A DNA stretch of 35,067 nt from Spirochaetales bacterium (GCA_019038705.1 JAHOYX010000049.1:1-35067); one strand, 5' to 3'; shown: positions 1 through 10,089, counted from the stretch's first letter. Translations and numbers: made by a program. Notes: generated from the sequence alone by a model not told the origin.

Positions 1-2
1 TC

Positions 3-179
3 GTTGAGGCGGAGGATCCGGCGGCTCGCATATCCGAGATCATGGAGTGCTGCCGGGATCAGGGGGTGTTGTTGTTGCGATCGAGCAGCAACGTAGTCCG
101 TATTGCACCGCCACTCGTCATCGGAGAGAAGGAACTCGCGCTCGGAGTGGCAACATTGCGAAACGCGCTCGGGCTTTGA
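3..179 (+). CDS. C-terminal fragment of a class III (acetylornithine/4-aminobutyrate-type) aminotransferase, truncated by window start
   Basis: Open frame from base 3: VEAEDPAARISEIMECCRDQGVLLLRSSSNVVRIAPPLVIGEKELALGVATLRNALGL*; 'VRIAPPLVI' resembles the class III aminotransferase C-terminus. Confidence 0.7.
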   Translation, partial: VEAEDPAARISEIMECCRDQGVLLLRSSSNVVRIAPPLVIGEKELALGVATLRNALGL

Positions 180-222
180 CCCGCCACCGGCGGGAAGCTG
201 TGAACAGTAAGAAGGAGACCCT

Positions 223-1488
223 ATGGACCAGGTAAAGAAAATCGTACTCGCCTACTCGGGCGGGCTGGATACATCAATCATCATTCCTTGGCTGAAGGAA
301 AACTATCCCGGCACCGAGGTGGTCGGCGTGTGCACGAACGTTGGCCAGGTAGAGAACTTCGAGGAGATGGAAGAACGGGCCCTTGCGGCGGGCGCCAGCA
401 AGCTCTACGTCCGGGACATCCGGGAGGAGTTTGTGACCGACTACCTCTTCCCCATGCTTCGAGCCGGGGCCATCTACGAGGGGAAGTACCTCCTGGGCAC
501 CTCCATCGCCCGCCCGTTGCAGGCAAAGCACCAGGTTGATGTGGCTCTCCAGGAGGGCGCCGATGCTGTGGCTCACGGGTGTACCGGCAAGGGAAACGAT
601 CAGGTCCGATTTGAGCTCACCTACAAGGCGCTCGCGCCTCATCTCAAGGTAATCGCGCCGTGGCGCCTGTGGGAGATCAACAGCCGCGAGCAGGCAATTG
701 AATACGCAACGAAGAAGAATATTCCGCTCAAAGGCATCTCGAAGAAGAATATCTACTCCCGCGACTGGAATATCTGGCACATGAGTCACGAGGGCGGCGA
801 GTTGGAAAACACGTGGACCTCTCCCCAGGCCGACATGTTCCGCCTGACCCAATCGCCTCAGGACGCGCCCGACAAGGAGACTGAGGTCGTCATCGATTTT
901 GAGCGCGGTATTCCGACGGCAGTCAACGGCGAGCGAATGAAACCACTGGACCTCCTCTCCACGCTGAACCGGATCGGGGGAGAAAACGGGATAGGCCGAA
1001 CGGATCTCGTTGAGACCCGACTCGTCGGTATGAAGAGCAGGGGCGTCTACGAGACTCCCGGTGGCACGATTCTGTTCAAGGCATTGCGCGAGCTGGAGAT
1101 GATCACCCTTGATTTTGACACCCTGGGCATGAAGAACCAGCTGGCGCTCCGGTACGCGGACATTGTCTACTCCGGCAAGTGGTTCACCCCGTTCCGCGAG
1201 GCCATGGATGCCTACATGGAGAAGTCGAGCGAGTACGTGACTGGATCGGTGCGAATGGTTCTCTACAAGGGCAACACCATCATTACCGGTCGGAAGTCCG
1301 AGTATTCGCTCTATATTGAAGACCTGGCGAGCTTCGGCGAGAGTGCGTATGACCACAGCGATGCCACCGGGTTTATCAATCTCTATGGTCTGGCAACCGG
1401 GGTGGCTTCCATCGTGCATAAGCACAAACCGGCGGACCAGGGACCGGCGGCGGAGATGAAAGCGATGGCAGGATTCCACGAGAAGTAG
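223..1488 (+). CDS. argG: Argininosuccinate synthase
   Basis: 421 aa; N-terminal KIVLAYSGGLDTS ATP-binding motif, GCTGKGNDQVRFE and other ArgG-typical segments; SD AAGGAG upstream. Confidence 0.97.
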   Translation: MDQVKKIVLAYSGGLDTSIIIPWLKENYPGTEVVGVCTNVGQVENFEEMEERALAAGASKLYVRDIREEFVTDYLFPMLRAGAIYEGKYLLGTSIARPLQAKHQVDVALQEGADAVAHGCTGKGNDQVRFELTYKALAPHLKVIAPWRLWEINSREQAIEYATKKNIPLKGISKKNIYSRDWNIWHMSHEGGELENTWTSPQADMFRLTQSPQDAPDKETEVVIDFERGIPTAVNGERMKPLDLLSTLNRIGGENGIGRTDLVETRLVGMKSRGVYETPGGTILFKALRELEMITLDFDTLGMKNQLALRYADIVYSGKWFTPFREAMDAYMEKSSEYVTGSVRMVLYKGNTIITGRKSEYSLYIEDLASFGESAYDHSDATGFINLYGLATGVASIVHKHKPADQGPAAEMKAMAGFHEK

Positions 1489-1504
1489 ACCGCAGGAGGG
1501 TAGC

Positions 1505-3106
1505 ATGGCCAGGATCGAATACCGCAATCTTGATCGGGTCGAGAGCTTCACGCGTCTTCTGGAAGTTGAGCGACCAAACCTGAGTGCTCTCCTCTGCGCG
1601 GATCGACTGGCTGAGAGTGAAATACCAATCGGCGCCGGCCTCGTTTACAACTATGCGGCGAAGCCGGTGGATCAACCGATACTCGCGCAGCTTCAGGGAA
1701 TTGCGGACGAACAGCAGTTGATTGCGAAGTACCGGGAGATCCTGGACGGCGGGATCATGAATGCCGGCGAAGGACGCATGGTTCTTCATCATCTCTGCCG
1801 TGGCAAACTCGGCGCAGATGTGGCGCCCGAGGGCAGGAGCGTCAGAGAGTTCTACGAGGAGCAGCGCGGGAGGTTCGGTGACTTCGCGCGGGCGGTGCAT
1901 GGCGGATCCATTACGGCCGCGGGCGGCAGCGCGTTCACCAGCATCGTGCAGATCGGGATCGGCGGATCAGACCTCGGCCCACGAGCGCTCTTCCTGGCGC
2001 TTCTGGGCCACGAGTACGAGTACGCCGGAAAACGGCGCCGCGGCCCGCTCCTGGAAACACGGTTCATATCCAATGTTGATCCCGACGACGCGGCAATCGC
2101 GCTACGGGGGTTGGACCCCCAAACCACGCTGTTCATCGTGGTGTCCAAGAGCGGCACGACCCAGGAAACGCTCACCAACGAGGCTCTGGCAATCCGATGG
2201 TTGAGTGGCGGCGGCGTTGCCTCTCCGAAGAAGCAGATTGTCGTAGTAACCTCCGAGACCAGTCCCATGGCACGGTCGGCCGACTACCTGGACTCGTTCT
2301 TCATTGACGACTTCATCGGCGGGCGGTACTCGAGCACCAGCGCGGTGGGTGGGACCGTGTTGTCACTGGCATACGGACCTGAAGTGTTCGAGGAACTGTT
2401 GGCCGGCGCCCACGAGGCCGATCGCCTGGCTCTGGACCCGGTCGCGGCAAACAACGCCGCACTCATGGATGCGCTCATCGGTGTGTATGAGCGGAACGTG
2501 CTGGGTCTGCCGGCCACGGCGGTGTTGCCCTACAGTCAGGCGCTCATCCGTTTCCCGGCCCATCTCCAGCAACTGGACATGGAGAGCAACGGCAAACAGG
2601 TCAATCGCGACGGTGAGCCGGTGGCCTACGACACCGGCCCGATCATCTTCGGAGAGCCCGGTACCAACGGCCAGCACAGCTTCTACCAACTCCTCCACCA
2701 GGGGACATCGGTGATACCACTCCAGTTCATTGGCTTTCGCCAGAATCAGAGCGATGCCGATCTCGATTTTGACGGCTCGTCCAGTCAGACAAAGCTCACG
2801 GCGAATCTTACGGCCCAGATTGTGGCCTTCGCCCTCGGCAAACGAGACGACAACGCCAACAAGAACTTCCCGGGGGGGCGTCCGTCAAGCCTGATTCACG
2901 GCGATAGATTGACACCTGCTTCGCTCGGGGCCCTCCTCGCACACTATGAAAACAAGGTCATGTTTCAGGGGCTCATTTGGAATATCAACAGTTTCGATCA
3001 GGAAGGTGTTCAACTCGGCAAGGTACTGACCAAGAAGGTGCTCGCCGGTGGCGGGTCTGACCCGGTCCTTGCCGGGTACGCCCGCCTCCTCGGCGTTACA
3101 CTCTAA
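1505..3106 (+). CDS. pgi: Glucose-6-phosphate isomerase
   Basis: 533 aa; IGIGGSDLGPRA, VSKSGTTQETL, GGRYSSTSAVG, NGQHSFYQLLHQGT motifs; SD AGGAGG. Confidence 0.95.
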   Translation: MARIEYRNLDRVESFTRLLEVERPNLSALLCADRLAESEIPIGAGLVYNYAAKPVDQPILAQLQGIADEQQLIAKYREILDGGIMNAGEGRMVLHHLCRGKLGADVAPEGRSVREFYEEQRGRFGDFARAVHGGSITAAGGSAFTSIVQIGIGGSDLGPRALFLALLGHEYEYAGKRRRGPLLETRFISNVDPDDAAIALRGLDPQTTLFIVVSKSGTTQETLTNEALAIRWLSGGGVASPKKQIVVVTSETSPMARSADYLDSFFIDDFIGGRYSSTSAVGGTVLSLAYGPEVFEELLAGAHEADRLALDPVAANNAALMDALIGVYERNVLGLPATAVLPYSQALIRFPAHLQQLDMESNGKQVNRDGEPVAYDTGPIIFGEPGTNGQHSFYQLLHQGTSVIPLQFIGFRQNQSDADLDFDGSSSQTKLTANLTAQIVAFALGKRDDNANKNFPGGRPSSLIHGDRLTPASLGALLAHYENKVMFQGLIWNINSFDQEGVQLGKVLTKKVLAGGGSDPVLAGYARLLGVTL

Positions 3107-4002
3107 AGCTGACCGAGCAGTTGCTCGGCAATCTTCGCGCTCTCACTCTCCGGAACAGCATCGCGCGAGCGCTCCAGATACTGCCTGGCGAGTCTCACGT
3201 CGCCCAGCCCGTCGTATGCCAACCCGGAAAGGAGGAGGGCCGACTGTTGCGCACCCTTCTCGGCGCCCGTATCCTCGGTCAGCAGGGCGAGATACTCAAT
3301 GGCGTCTTCATACGCAAATGTCTCAATGAGAAGCTGGCCGAGCACGATCACGTGATCTGCGAAGTAGTCGGTATCGGGATCCGGTCCAACCTCTTCGAGT
3401 AAATCGAACGCCTCTCCGGGGCTTCCGATGAGCGCGGCGCCGTAACCGTAGTAGAACAGGCTCTTCGCGTACTCGTCGTCGTCAAGGGCGTAGTCGTAGG
3501 CTTCCTGGAATACCCAGTAGGCATCCTGGAACTCCCCCTGGTTCAGCAGGCCGAGCCCGTTCTGAATCAGTTCGTCCACGCTCTCTCCGCCGGCCCACGT
3601 CGGTTGGTTCTGATTGACGGCCTCAGAAGCACGCACGCCTCCGGCGGCCGTTTGCTCCTGCTGATCCTGTTGTCCGGTCAATCGGCCTATCCGGCCGAGG
3701 ACGAGACCGCCAATCCCGCTGGATTCAGTCCTTCGCGCTGAAGCAGACAGCTCACTGATCGCGTAGGTACCCGGCCGGGTGAGCTTGATCGTGATTATCC
3801 CATCACTCAGCTCAGCGTAGGAGTCTTGACCCAGACGAACCGTATCGCTCGCGCCGACAGGATCACCGATGTACAACTCGTACCAGCTGCCGCTGTCGTC
3901 AACATCCAGGTACCCGTCCACGTAGTCAACGGTGAATTCCTGTCCCATCACGACTGTTGCCACCAGCAACAGCGGAATGACAAAGAGAATGTTTCGTTTC
4001 AT
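3103..4002 (-). CDS. Secreted/periplasmic TPR-like repeat protein
   Basis: Start at MKRNILFVIPLLLVATVVMGQ (signal peptide) with GGAGG upstream; C-terminal half reads as TPR-like helices. Confidence 0.65.
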   Translation of the reverse strand: MKRNILFVIPLLLVATVVMGQEFTVDYVDGYLDVDDSGSWYELYIGDPVGASDTVRLGQDSYAELSDGIITIKLTRPGTYAISELSASARRTESSGIGGLVLGRIGRLTGQQDQQEQTAAGGVRASEAVNQNQPTWAGGESVDELIQNGLGLLNQGEFQDAYWVFQEAYDYALDDDEYAKSLFYYGYGAALIGSPGEAFDLLEEVGPDPDTDYFADHVIVLGQLLIETFAYEDAIEYLALLTEDTGAEKGAQQSALLLSGLAYDGLGDVRLARQYLERSRDAVPESESAKIAEQLLGQL

Positions 4003-4125
4003 AGATCGCCTCCATTCGGCCGCTATGGGTCGTTCACCAGGGCCCGCGGTGCGCGGCAACACGGCGTATTCTACCCGAAATATACCACCTCACCGACCCA
4101 CAAACCATCGAACCGCACTCTTCTC

Positions 4126-4383
4126 CTATCTTCGTCGCCTGAGGACGAAGCCAAGCGCCACGCCAACCACAATACCGACACCTCCCGAGATGTAGATGCT
4201 CTGGCGTTTATCCGCAAATCCCGCAACCTCCCGACCGATCTCGCCCAATATTCCGTCTCCCGATGAAAAGAGATCGTGAAGCGGGATAAGCTCGTTGGTG
4301 ATGCCAAACCTTCCGAAGATCAGGTAGCCCACGACCAGCCCGACGACACCAAAGATTGCGGCAAGTATGAGAAGATTCCGCAC
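4126..4383 (-). CDS. Small two-TM membrane protein of unknown function
   Basis: 85 aa, GTG start; hydrophobic segments at both ends, C-terminal RRRR. Confidence 0.55.
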   Translation of the reverse strand: MRNLLILAAIFGVVGLVVGYLIFGRFGITNELIPLHDLFSSGDGILGEIGREVAGFADKRQSIYISGGVGIVVGVALGFVLRRRR

Positions 4384-4453
4384 GTCTACACCCCCCTGAG
4401 AAGGTCTCTAGTCAACTATATCACGCCGCGATGGCGATGAGTATACTGGAGCC

Positions 4454-5167
4454 ATGAAACCTGCCGGCGCTGTGATGCTCCACGGATATGGAGTGCGGGG
4501 TTACATCTGGGGCCCACTGCAGGCCGCCCTCAACGATCGGTTGGGGCCAATCGCTACGCCTGATCTCGAGGCGACGACCGTCACCGACCTGCTCAACAAG
4601 GCAAAGGCCCGGGTCAGGCGGCACAGCCTGGAGTGCGACGCACCGGTTGCGGTGATCGGTCACAGCCTTGGCGCGGTCCTCGCGGCAGTTGCCGCACGCG
4701 ACCTCGGCCCGGAGATCGTATCTGCGGCGGTCATGCTCGCGCCACCATTTGGCGAACAAGAGCACCTGCCCGGCGCGTTCCTGCAGTTCCTCCTTCGGCG
4801 CCGCCTCATTCCCCCAATCTTCCTCCGTCCCCGGTTCTTCTCCTCGCTCACGCCCCGGACCGTCAAGCGAGCGGTGTTCCGGGCCGCGGTGCCGGAGGGC
4901 CCGGGCATCCAGAGCCTCGCCTTTGAGCCCCACTGGTTTCACTCCGCCTTCTTTCCGACCCCGCTGCAACAGCCGTCCCTCGTAATCGCGAGCCCGGCAG
5001 ATCGGATCGTCCCTGTCTCTCAGTCGGAGGAGTTTGCCCGCGTGATCGGAGCCGGAACTCACCTGTTCGAGGAAGCCGCAGGAGTCGCACACAATGATCT
5101 CTTCGCTTCGCCTGAGATCGCGAGCGCCGTCGCGGAATTGATGGTGAATTTCATTGTCTCCGTCTGA
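4454..5167 (+). CDS. Alpha/beta-fold hydrolase
   Basis: 237 aa; GHSLGAVLA nucleophile elbow, late SPADRIVPVSQS and HND segments. Confidence 0.75.
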   Translation: MKPAGAVMLHGYGVRGYIWGPLQAALNDRLGPIATPDLEATTVTDLLNKAKARVRRHSLECDAPVAVIGHSLGAVLAAVAARDLGPEIVSAAVMLAPPFGEQEHLPGAFLQFLLRRRLIPPIFLRPRFFSSLTPRTVKRAVFRAAVPEGPGIQSLAFEPHWFHSAFFPTPLQQPSLVIASPADRIVPVSQSEEFARVIGAGTHLFEEAAGVAHNDLFASPEIASAVAELMVNFIVSV

Positions 5168-5181
5168 GTCCCGGACCCTGC

Positions 5182-6369
5182 ATGGAAAATCGATACGGCG
5201 GCGCGCGGCGAGAAGCCGAAAAGCACTCTGATTTCATTGATCTCATCGATACCAATTTCCACAGCTGCGGGTTCCGCTATCCACAGACGGTGATCCATGC
5301 CGCCACCAACCGATACTTTGCCGGCGCCGATGCGAGGCAGTACCGGCCGGACCCTGCCGGTGATCCCGCGCTGCGAGCGGCCATTGCAGCTTACTACCGC
5401 GACGCCGGTTCCTCCGTCCCCCACGATTCCTCCGTCCCCGCCGATTCGCTGGTGGTGACCGCTTCAGCCAGCGAGAGCTACAGTCACATCTTTGCCGCAC
5501 GCTGCAGCGCCGACGATCGGGTACTGCTGCCGCGCCCCGGGTATCCCCTGTTCGAGGATATAGCCATCCGCAACGGGCTGGCGGTCGATTTCTACGACCA
5601 GCGCCGGTCGGCTGACTGGTCGATCGATCCCGACGAGCTTGGGGCAATCCTCCGTCCCCGAACCGCCGCAATCGTGCTGATCAGTCCAAACAACCCGACC
5701 GGCAGTGTCATCTCGGAATCAACGATCCGGCGTATCGGCGCGATATGTGAGAATCGCGGGCTGTTTCTGGTGGTTGACGAGGTCTTCAGCGAAATCCTGT
5801 TCGCCGGGTCATCGCTCCCCCGGCCCGCGCCGTTACTTCCGGATGTCCCCGTTTATACGATCAACGGCGTGAGCAAGCTCTTTGCCTCTCCGGAGCTCAA
5901 GGTGAGCTGGATAGCCGTGAGTGGTCCGGCCGACACCCGCGGTCAGGCAGTGGAGGATCTTCTGGTGCAGAATGATCTGTTCCTGAGCGCTTCAAGCATG
6001 AGCCAGTTCATCGCCGCCGAAATGTTTGCCGGGGGAATGGAGTTTCCCCGTGCCATGGCAGCGGAAATCGCCAGGAGGCGAGAATTGATGCTCGGTGAGA
6101 TTGCGCGCATTGACGGGTTGTCCGCCGTTCCGCCGGCAGGAGGTATCCACGTGCCGGTAGAAATCGATCCAGAGATCCTGCCTGCCGGAGCCGACGACGA
6201 GGAGATCGCCGTGGAGCTCCTGCTGGACCACCGAGTCGCAGCCCATCCCGGATATCTGTACGGCATGGATCAACCCGTCTCACTGGTCATGAGCTACCTT
6301 GCCCCTGAGGATCGGATCCTCGAGGGGATGTCCCGAATTGAACGCTACCTCAAGGTGCGCAGCAGGTGA
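5182..6369 (+). CDS. PLP-dependent class I/II aminotransferase
   Basis: 395 aa; SPNNPTGSV, VVDEVFSEI, NGVSKLFASPELKVSWI (PLP lysine). Confidence 0.85.
   Translation: MENRYGGARREAEKHSDFIDLIDTNFHSCGFRYPQTVIHAATNRYFAGADARQYRPDPAGDPALRAAIAAYYRDAGSSVPHDSSVPADSLVVTASASESYSHIFAARCSADDRVLLPRPGYPLFEDIAIRNGLAVDFYDQRRSADWSIDPDELGAILRPRTAAIVLISPNNPTGSVISESTIRRIGAICENRGLFLVVDEVFSEILFAGSSLPRPAPLLPDVPVYTINGVSKLFASPELKVSWIAVSGPADTRGQAVEDLLVQNDLFLSASSMSQFIAAEMFAGGMEFPRAMAAEIARRRELMLGEIARIDGLSAVPPAGGIHVPVEIDPEILPAGADDEEIAVELLLDHRVAAHPGYLYGMDQPVSLVMSYLAPEDRILEGMSRIERYLKVRSR
5409..5439 (-). repeat. Two tandem GGGGACGGAGGA repeats inside aminotransferase gene
   Basis: TTCCTCCGTCCCC ... ATTCCTCCGTCCCC, 18 nt period; a further copy at 5646-5659. 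Confidence 0.75.
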
Positions 6370-7784
6370 ACGAGGAACTCCCACAACCGTTCGAGTGATG
6401 GAAGATGCATTCGTTCATCGGGCGAGTGGGGCATCTGAATTGTCGGACCGATTGAGAGCATCTCCATCCCGGGGTACTTCGCCCCGATGACGCCACACTC
6501 AAGGCCGGCGTGAATGACCTCTACGCTCGGCTCTGCATCAAAGAGCTCCCGATACGCTTCGGATGCCTTCCTGAGAACAGTGCTCTCCGCCTGCGGCTCC
6601 CATGCCGGGTAGCGCGAGACGACTCTCACGGACCCGCCACCTAGCCGTGCGACGGCCGCGACACGCGCGGCAACTGCCTCCAACTGAGATTCCAACGAGC
6701 TGCGCTGGCTCGTGTCAATCTCCACCTTCCCGTCCGCGGTCCGAACGGTTGCCAGATTCGTCGAAGTCTCCACGAGACCGGCAATCTCCCGGCTCATCCG
6801 AACCACGCCGTGCGGAAGCCCCATGAGGATGTCCATGATCCTCCCGGCTGAGTCGTCGTCAAAAATCCGCTCAGGACGTTGTGCCTCTCGTAGTTCAACG
6901 GTGAGGTTCGGGTCTGTGCTCGCATACTCGCCGGAGAGAATCCGCTGCCAGGCGGAGACCAGCGTACGCGCATCATCCATGTGCGGCGGCTTGAGTCCGA
7001 GGACAACGTGGCTGTCTCTCGGAATTGCGTTGTGAGCACTCCCGCCGTGGAACTCGGCAATAGCAGCACCGAACTTCTCCAGCAGGTCCAGGGCAACACG
7101 CGCTGCGAGAACATTGGCGTTCGCGCGGTCGTGGTGGATGTCGACACCCGAATGCCCACCCTGGAGACCGGACACCGCCAGTTTCACAAACTCGAACCCC
7201 GAATCCGGCGCAACATGGCTGATTGGTACCGAGATCACGGAGCCAAGTCCGCCGGCGCACCCGATGGTGAATACGCCCTCGTCTTCGGAGTCCAGGTTAA
7301 GCAGTGTCTTAGCCTGCAGCCAGTCAGGACTGAGCTTCTGGGCACCGGTAAGGCCTGTTTCCTCATCCACCGTGAAGAGGAGTTCCAGTGGCGGGTGCAC
7401 AATCTCTTCATCCTCAGCTACGGCGAGAGCGAGTGCGATGGCAATGCCGTTGTCGGCCCCCAGCGTGGTCCGGTCCGCCGTCAACCACTCACCTTCGGTC
7501 ATGGAACGGATTGGATCAGCGTCGAAGTTGTGCTCGGAGTCAGGGGTCTTCTCGCAGACCATGTCCAGGTGACCCTGAAAGGCAACGGGTGCGGCGTCCG
7601 CCGCCTCACCGGTCCCGGGCACCCGGATGAGTACGTTCAGCATCTCATCGCGCTCGCACACCAGTTGGCGCTCGGAAGCCCAGCCGACCAGCCAGTCTGA
7701 TAGCGCCCGTTCCTTTGAGGAGCATCGGGGGATTGCGTTGATTGTCTCAAAAATCGTCAGGACTCGTTCGGTGGAGGGCTGCAT
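6345..7784 (-). CDS. pepD: Aminoacyl-histidine dipeptidase (M20 family, PepD type)
   Basis: 479 aa; GHLDMVCEK, TTLGADNGIAIA, TVDEETGLTGA, GLQGGHSGVDIH, HAGLECG motifs. Confidence 0.9.
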   Translation of the reverse strand: MQPSTERVLTIFETINAIPRCSSKERALSDWLVGWASERQLVCERDEMLNVLIRVPGTGEAADAAPVAFQGHLDMVCEKTPDSEHNFDADPIRSMTEGEWLTADRTTLGADNGIAIALALAVAEDEEIVHPPLELLFTVDEETGLTGAQKLSPDWLQAKTLLNLDSEDEGVFTIGCAGGLGSVISVPISHVAPDSGFEFVKLAVSGLQGGHSGVDIHHDRANANVLAARVALDLLEKFGAAIAEFHGGSAHNAIPRDSHVVLGLKPPHMDDARTLVSAWQRILSGEYASTDPNLTVELREAQRPERIFDDDSAGRIMDILMGLPHGVVRMSREIAGLVETSTNLATVRTADGKVEIDTSQRSSLESQLEAVAARVAAVARLGGGSVRVVSRYPAWEPQAESTVLRKASEAYRELFDAEPSVEVIHAGLECGVIGAKYPGMEMLSIGPTIQMPHSPDERMHLPSLERLWEFLVHLLRTLR

Positions 7785-7934
7785 GGATCTTGCTCCTATG
7801 ATGTTCTTGATCGATCCTCAAGATACCGTCCGGGAAGGTTCTGAGTCGAGGGGCGGCTGGCTTTACCCACTGACATCGCGGCGATAGTATGGCGGTATTC
7901 TTCCACAGAATTCCGCAAGAGGAGATGCAGATCG

Positions 7935-9020
7935 ATGAGGAAACACAATTTTTACGCGGGTCCATCCACCCTTCCGTTGCCGGTTCTCGAGGAACTGCGG
8001 GACCAGATGGTTGACTACGACGGCAAGGGCCTCTCTCTCGTCGAAACAAGTCACAGAAGCAAGGAATACGACGCGGTGCACAACGCAGCTCTGGACGGCC
8101 TCCGGAAGCACCTGGAACTCTCCGACGACTACGACGTCCTGCTGCTCGGCGGGGGAGCTACGCTCCAGTTTGGCATGATCCCGATGAACTTCCTGTCGGA
8201 GGGCGAACACGCGGATATCGTGGTGAGTGGCTCCTGGGCAAAGAAGGCCCTGGACGATATGAACGCCATCGCAGCCGCAAACATCCTCTTCGACGGTGCT
8301 GATTCTGCCTATACGACTCTCCCGTCTCCGGAGACGGTCAAGCCTTCGTCCGGTTCACGCTACGTTCACATCGCGAGCAATGAGACCATCGGTGGATTGC
8401 AGTGGAAGTCCTTCCCGAAGACGGGTGATGTGCCGCTCTTCGTTGATATGTCCAGCGATATCCTCAGCCGAAAGGTGGACATGGGCCAGTTCGGCCTGGC
8501 ATTTGCCGGTGCGCAGAAGAACCTCGGCCCGGCCGGCGTTACCGTTGTCATCATCCGCAAGGATCTGATCGAGCAGGGACGAAAAGGCCTGCCGGCTTAT
8601 TTGAGCTATCGCACCCATGCCGACAAAGGGTCTCTCTACAACACACCACCGGTGTTCTGCATCCACGCACTCAGCCTGGTCATGAACTGGATCACCGATC
8701 AGGGCGGCCTCGGGGCAGTAGAGGGAACCAACGACAAGAAGGCGGCGCTGCTGTACGGGATGATCAATGAGAACCCGGATTTCTTTCGTTGCCCGGTTCA
8801 TCCCGCACATCGATCCAGCATGAACGTGGTCTTCCGTCTCCCGACCGAGGATCTGGAGAGTGAGTTCATCAAGGGAGCGGCGGCCGAAGGAATGGTCGGT
8901 CTCAAGGGGCATCGCAGCGTCGGCGGAGTCCGCGCGTCGCTCTACAACGCACTCCCCATCGAGAGCGTTGAAACGCTCACGGGCTACATGAAGTCATTCG
9001 CATCCGGTCACGGGGTGTAG
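7935..9020 (+). CDS. serC: Phosphoserine aminotransferase
   Basis: 361 aa; NFYAGPSTLPLPVL, SHRSKEYDAVHN, GAQKNLGPAGVTVVI; SD AAGAGGAG. Confidence 0.95.
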   Translation: MRKHNFYAGPSTLPLPVLEELRDQMVDYDGKGLSLVETSHRSKEYDAVHNAALDGLRKHLELSDDYDVLLLGGGATLQFGMIPMNFLSEGEHADIVVSGSWAKKALDDMNAIAAANILFDGADSAYTTLPSPETVKPSSGSRYVHIASNETIGGLQWKSFPKTGDVPLFVDMSSDILSRKVDMGQFGLAFAGAQKNLGPAGVTVVIIRKDLIEQGRKGLPAYLSYRTHADKGSLYNTPPVFCIHALSLVMNWITDQGGLGAVEGTNDKKAALLYGMINENPDFFRCPVHPAHRSSMNVVFRLPTEDLESEFIKGAAAEGMVGLKGHRSVGGVRASLYNALPIESVETLTGYMKSFASGHGV

Positions 9021-9676
9021 CCCCACCGTTTGAGATCCGCCTCGCCTGAGGCCGGGCGAAGAACGCCCCCTGCGAATACCTCGATCCGATCGGCGGTGTC
9101 CAGAACGTCTCTGTATGCATGATCGGTGATGAGGACTCCTTTGCGATCGGTGTGCGAGGCGTGCCGGATCATATCCTTGAGCGGTTCCCGGTGGATGGGC
9201 TCAATCTCGGTGAACGGCTCGTCCAGGAAGACGAATGGCGCCGGCAACGAGACAATGAGCATCACCTCCAGGTAGCGCTGTTCGCCGCCGGAGAGCGATC
9301 CGACGCGCTGCCGCTGAAGTGGGGCAATTCGAGGATGATCCAGGAGAGTCCGGCAGATCTCGCTCTCCCCGAGCAACCCTTTCACGGCGCCTCTGACCGT
9401 CATACGACGGGGGAGGAATGGTTCCTGGGCGAGGTAACCGAGACGCTCGGTACGGTAAGCGTGATCCATCGTCTCACCACCGAGGGCGAGGTGCATTGAA
9501 TCGGCGTCAAGAACTCCGAACAGCGCGCGCAGCATCGTGGTCTTGCCGCATCCGTTTGGCCCCAGCACACCAACAATCTCACCGGGTTCGCACTTGAGGA
9601 AGATCCCCGCCAGCACACGATGCTGCCCGAACGAGTGGGTGAGACTGTCTACCTCCAGGCTGCTGATCAGGTCCAT
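9008..9676 (-). CDS. ABC transporter ATP-binding protein
   Basis: Start at MDLISSLEV; Walker A GPNGCGKTT, signature LSGGEQRYLE, Walker B FVFLDEP. Confidence 0.85.
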   Translation of the reverse strand: MDLISSLEVDSLTHSFGQHRVLAGIFLKCEPGEIVGVLGPNGCGKTTMLRALFGVLDADSMHLALGGETMDHAYRTERLGYLAQEPFLPRRMTVRGAVKGLLGESEICRTLLDHPRIAPLQRQRVGSLSGGEQRYLEVMLIVSLPAPFVFLDEPFTEIEPIHREPLKDMIRHASHTDRKGVLITDHAYRDVLDTADRIEVFAGGVLRPASGEADLKRWGYTP

Positions 9677-10038
9677 ATCATCCCCGCTGTCAGCATGACC
9701 GCGCCCACAACGAGAGCCACCGCCCACGAACCGAGGGCGAGAACGCCTTCGCCGAGTCCGGCGTTCCGATAGTACGGGAACTCCCTGCCGTGAAAGAGCC
9801 GCATGGAAACCAGGCCCAGCGCCTGACCGGCGGTCATGACAAGAATCGCTCCCATCAACGCCGCGATCCTGATTGCCCTGCCGGCCGTGTCGGACAACGC
9901 CTGAGCCGTGTCGGCGGAGGCGAGTGATACTGCGAAGAACGCACTCGCCCCCAGCAGTGAAAGGACAAGATTGTAGATGACACACCGCCGGGCAAAGAGC
10001 CAGAGGAGTCCAACGTGTGCCGGAATTCGATGTCCCAT
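9667..10038 (-). CDS. Small (about 123 aa) multi-TM membrane protein coupled to the ABC ATPase
   Basis: ORF from MGHRIPAHVG; about three hydrophobic helices; stop overlaps the ATPase start. Confidence 0.6.
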   Translation of the reverse strand: MGHRIPAHVGLLWLFARRCVIYNLVLSLLGASAFFAVSLASADTAQALSDTAGRAIRIAALMGAILVMTAGQALGLVSMRLFHGREFPYYRNAGLGEGVLALGSWAVALVVGAVMLTAGMIWT

Positions 10039-10060
10039 CGCGCCATTGTAGCCGAAAACT

Positions 10061-10089
10061 TTGACGGCGTGGGAATGATGCGCTATACT
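10061..10089 (+). promoter_or_regulatory. Sigma70-type promoter for orphan small transcript
   Basis: TTGACG (10061-10066), exactly 17 nt spacer, TATACT (10084-10089). Confidence 0.75.

Noticed and set aside
180-194. CCCGCC-ACC-GGCGGG hairpin upstream of argG
   Set aside because: Not followed by a T-run; could be a chance GC palindrome, so not called as a terminator.
274-1551. 425-aa antisense ORF opposite argG
   Set aside because: Mirror ORF of a clearly coding GC-rich gene; no domain signature, composition typical of antisense shadow.
6981-7700. 239-aa + strand ORF opposite pepD
   Set aside because: Antisense of a well-supported peptidase gene; no SD or recognisable motif.
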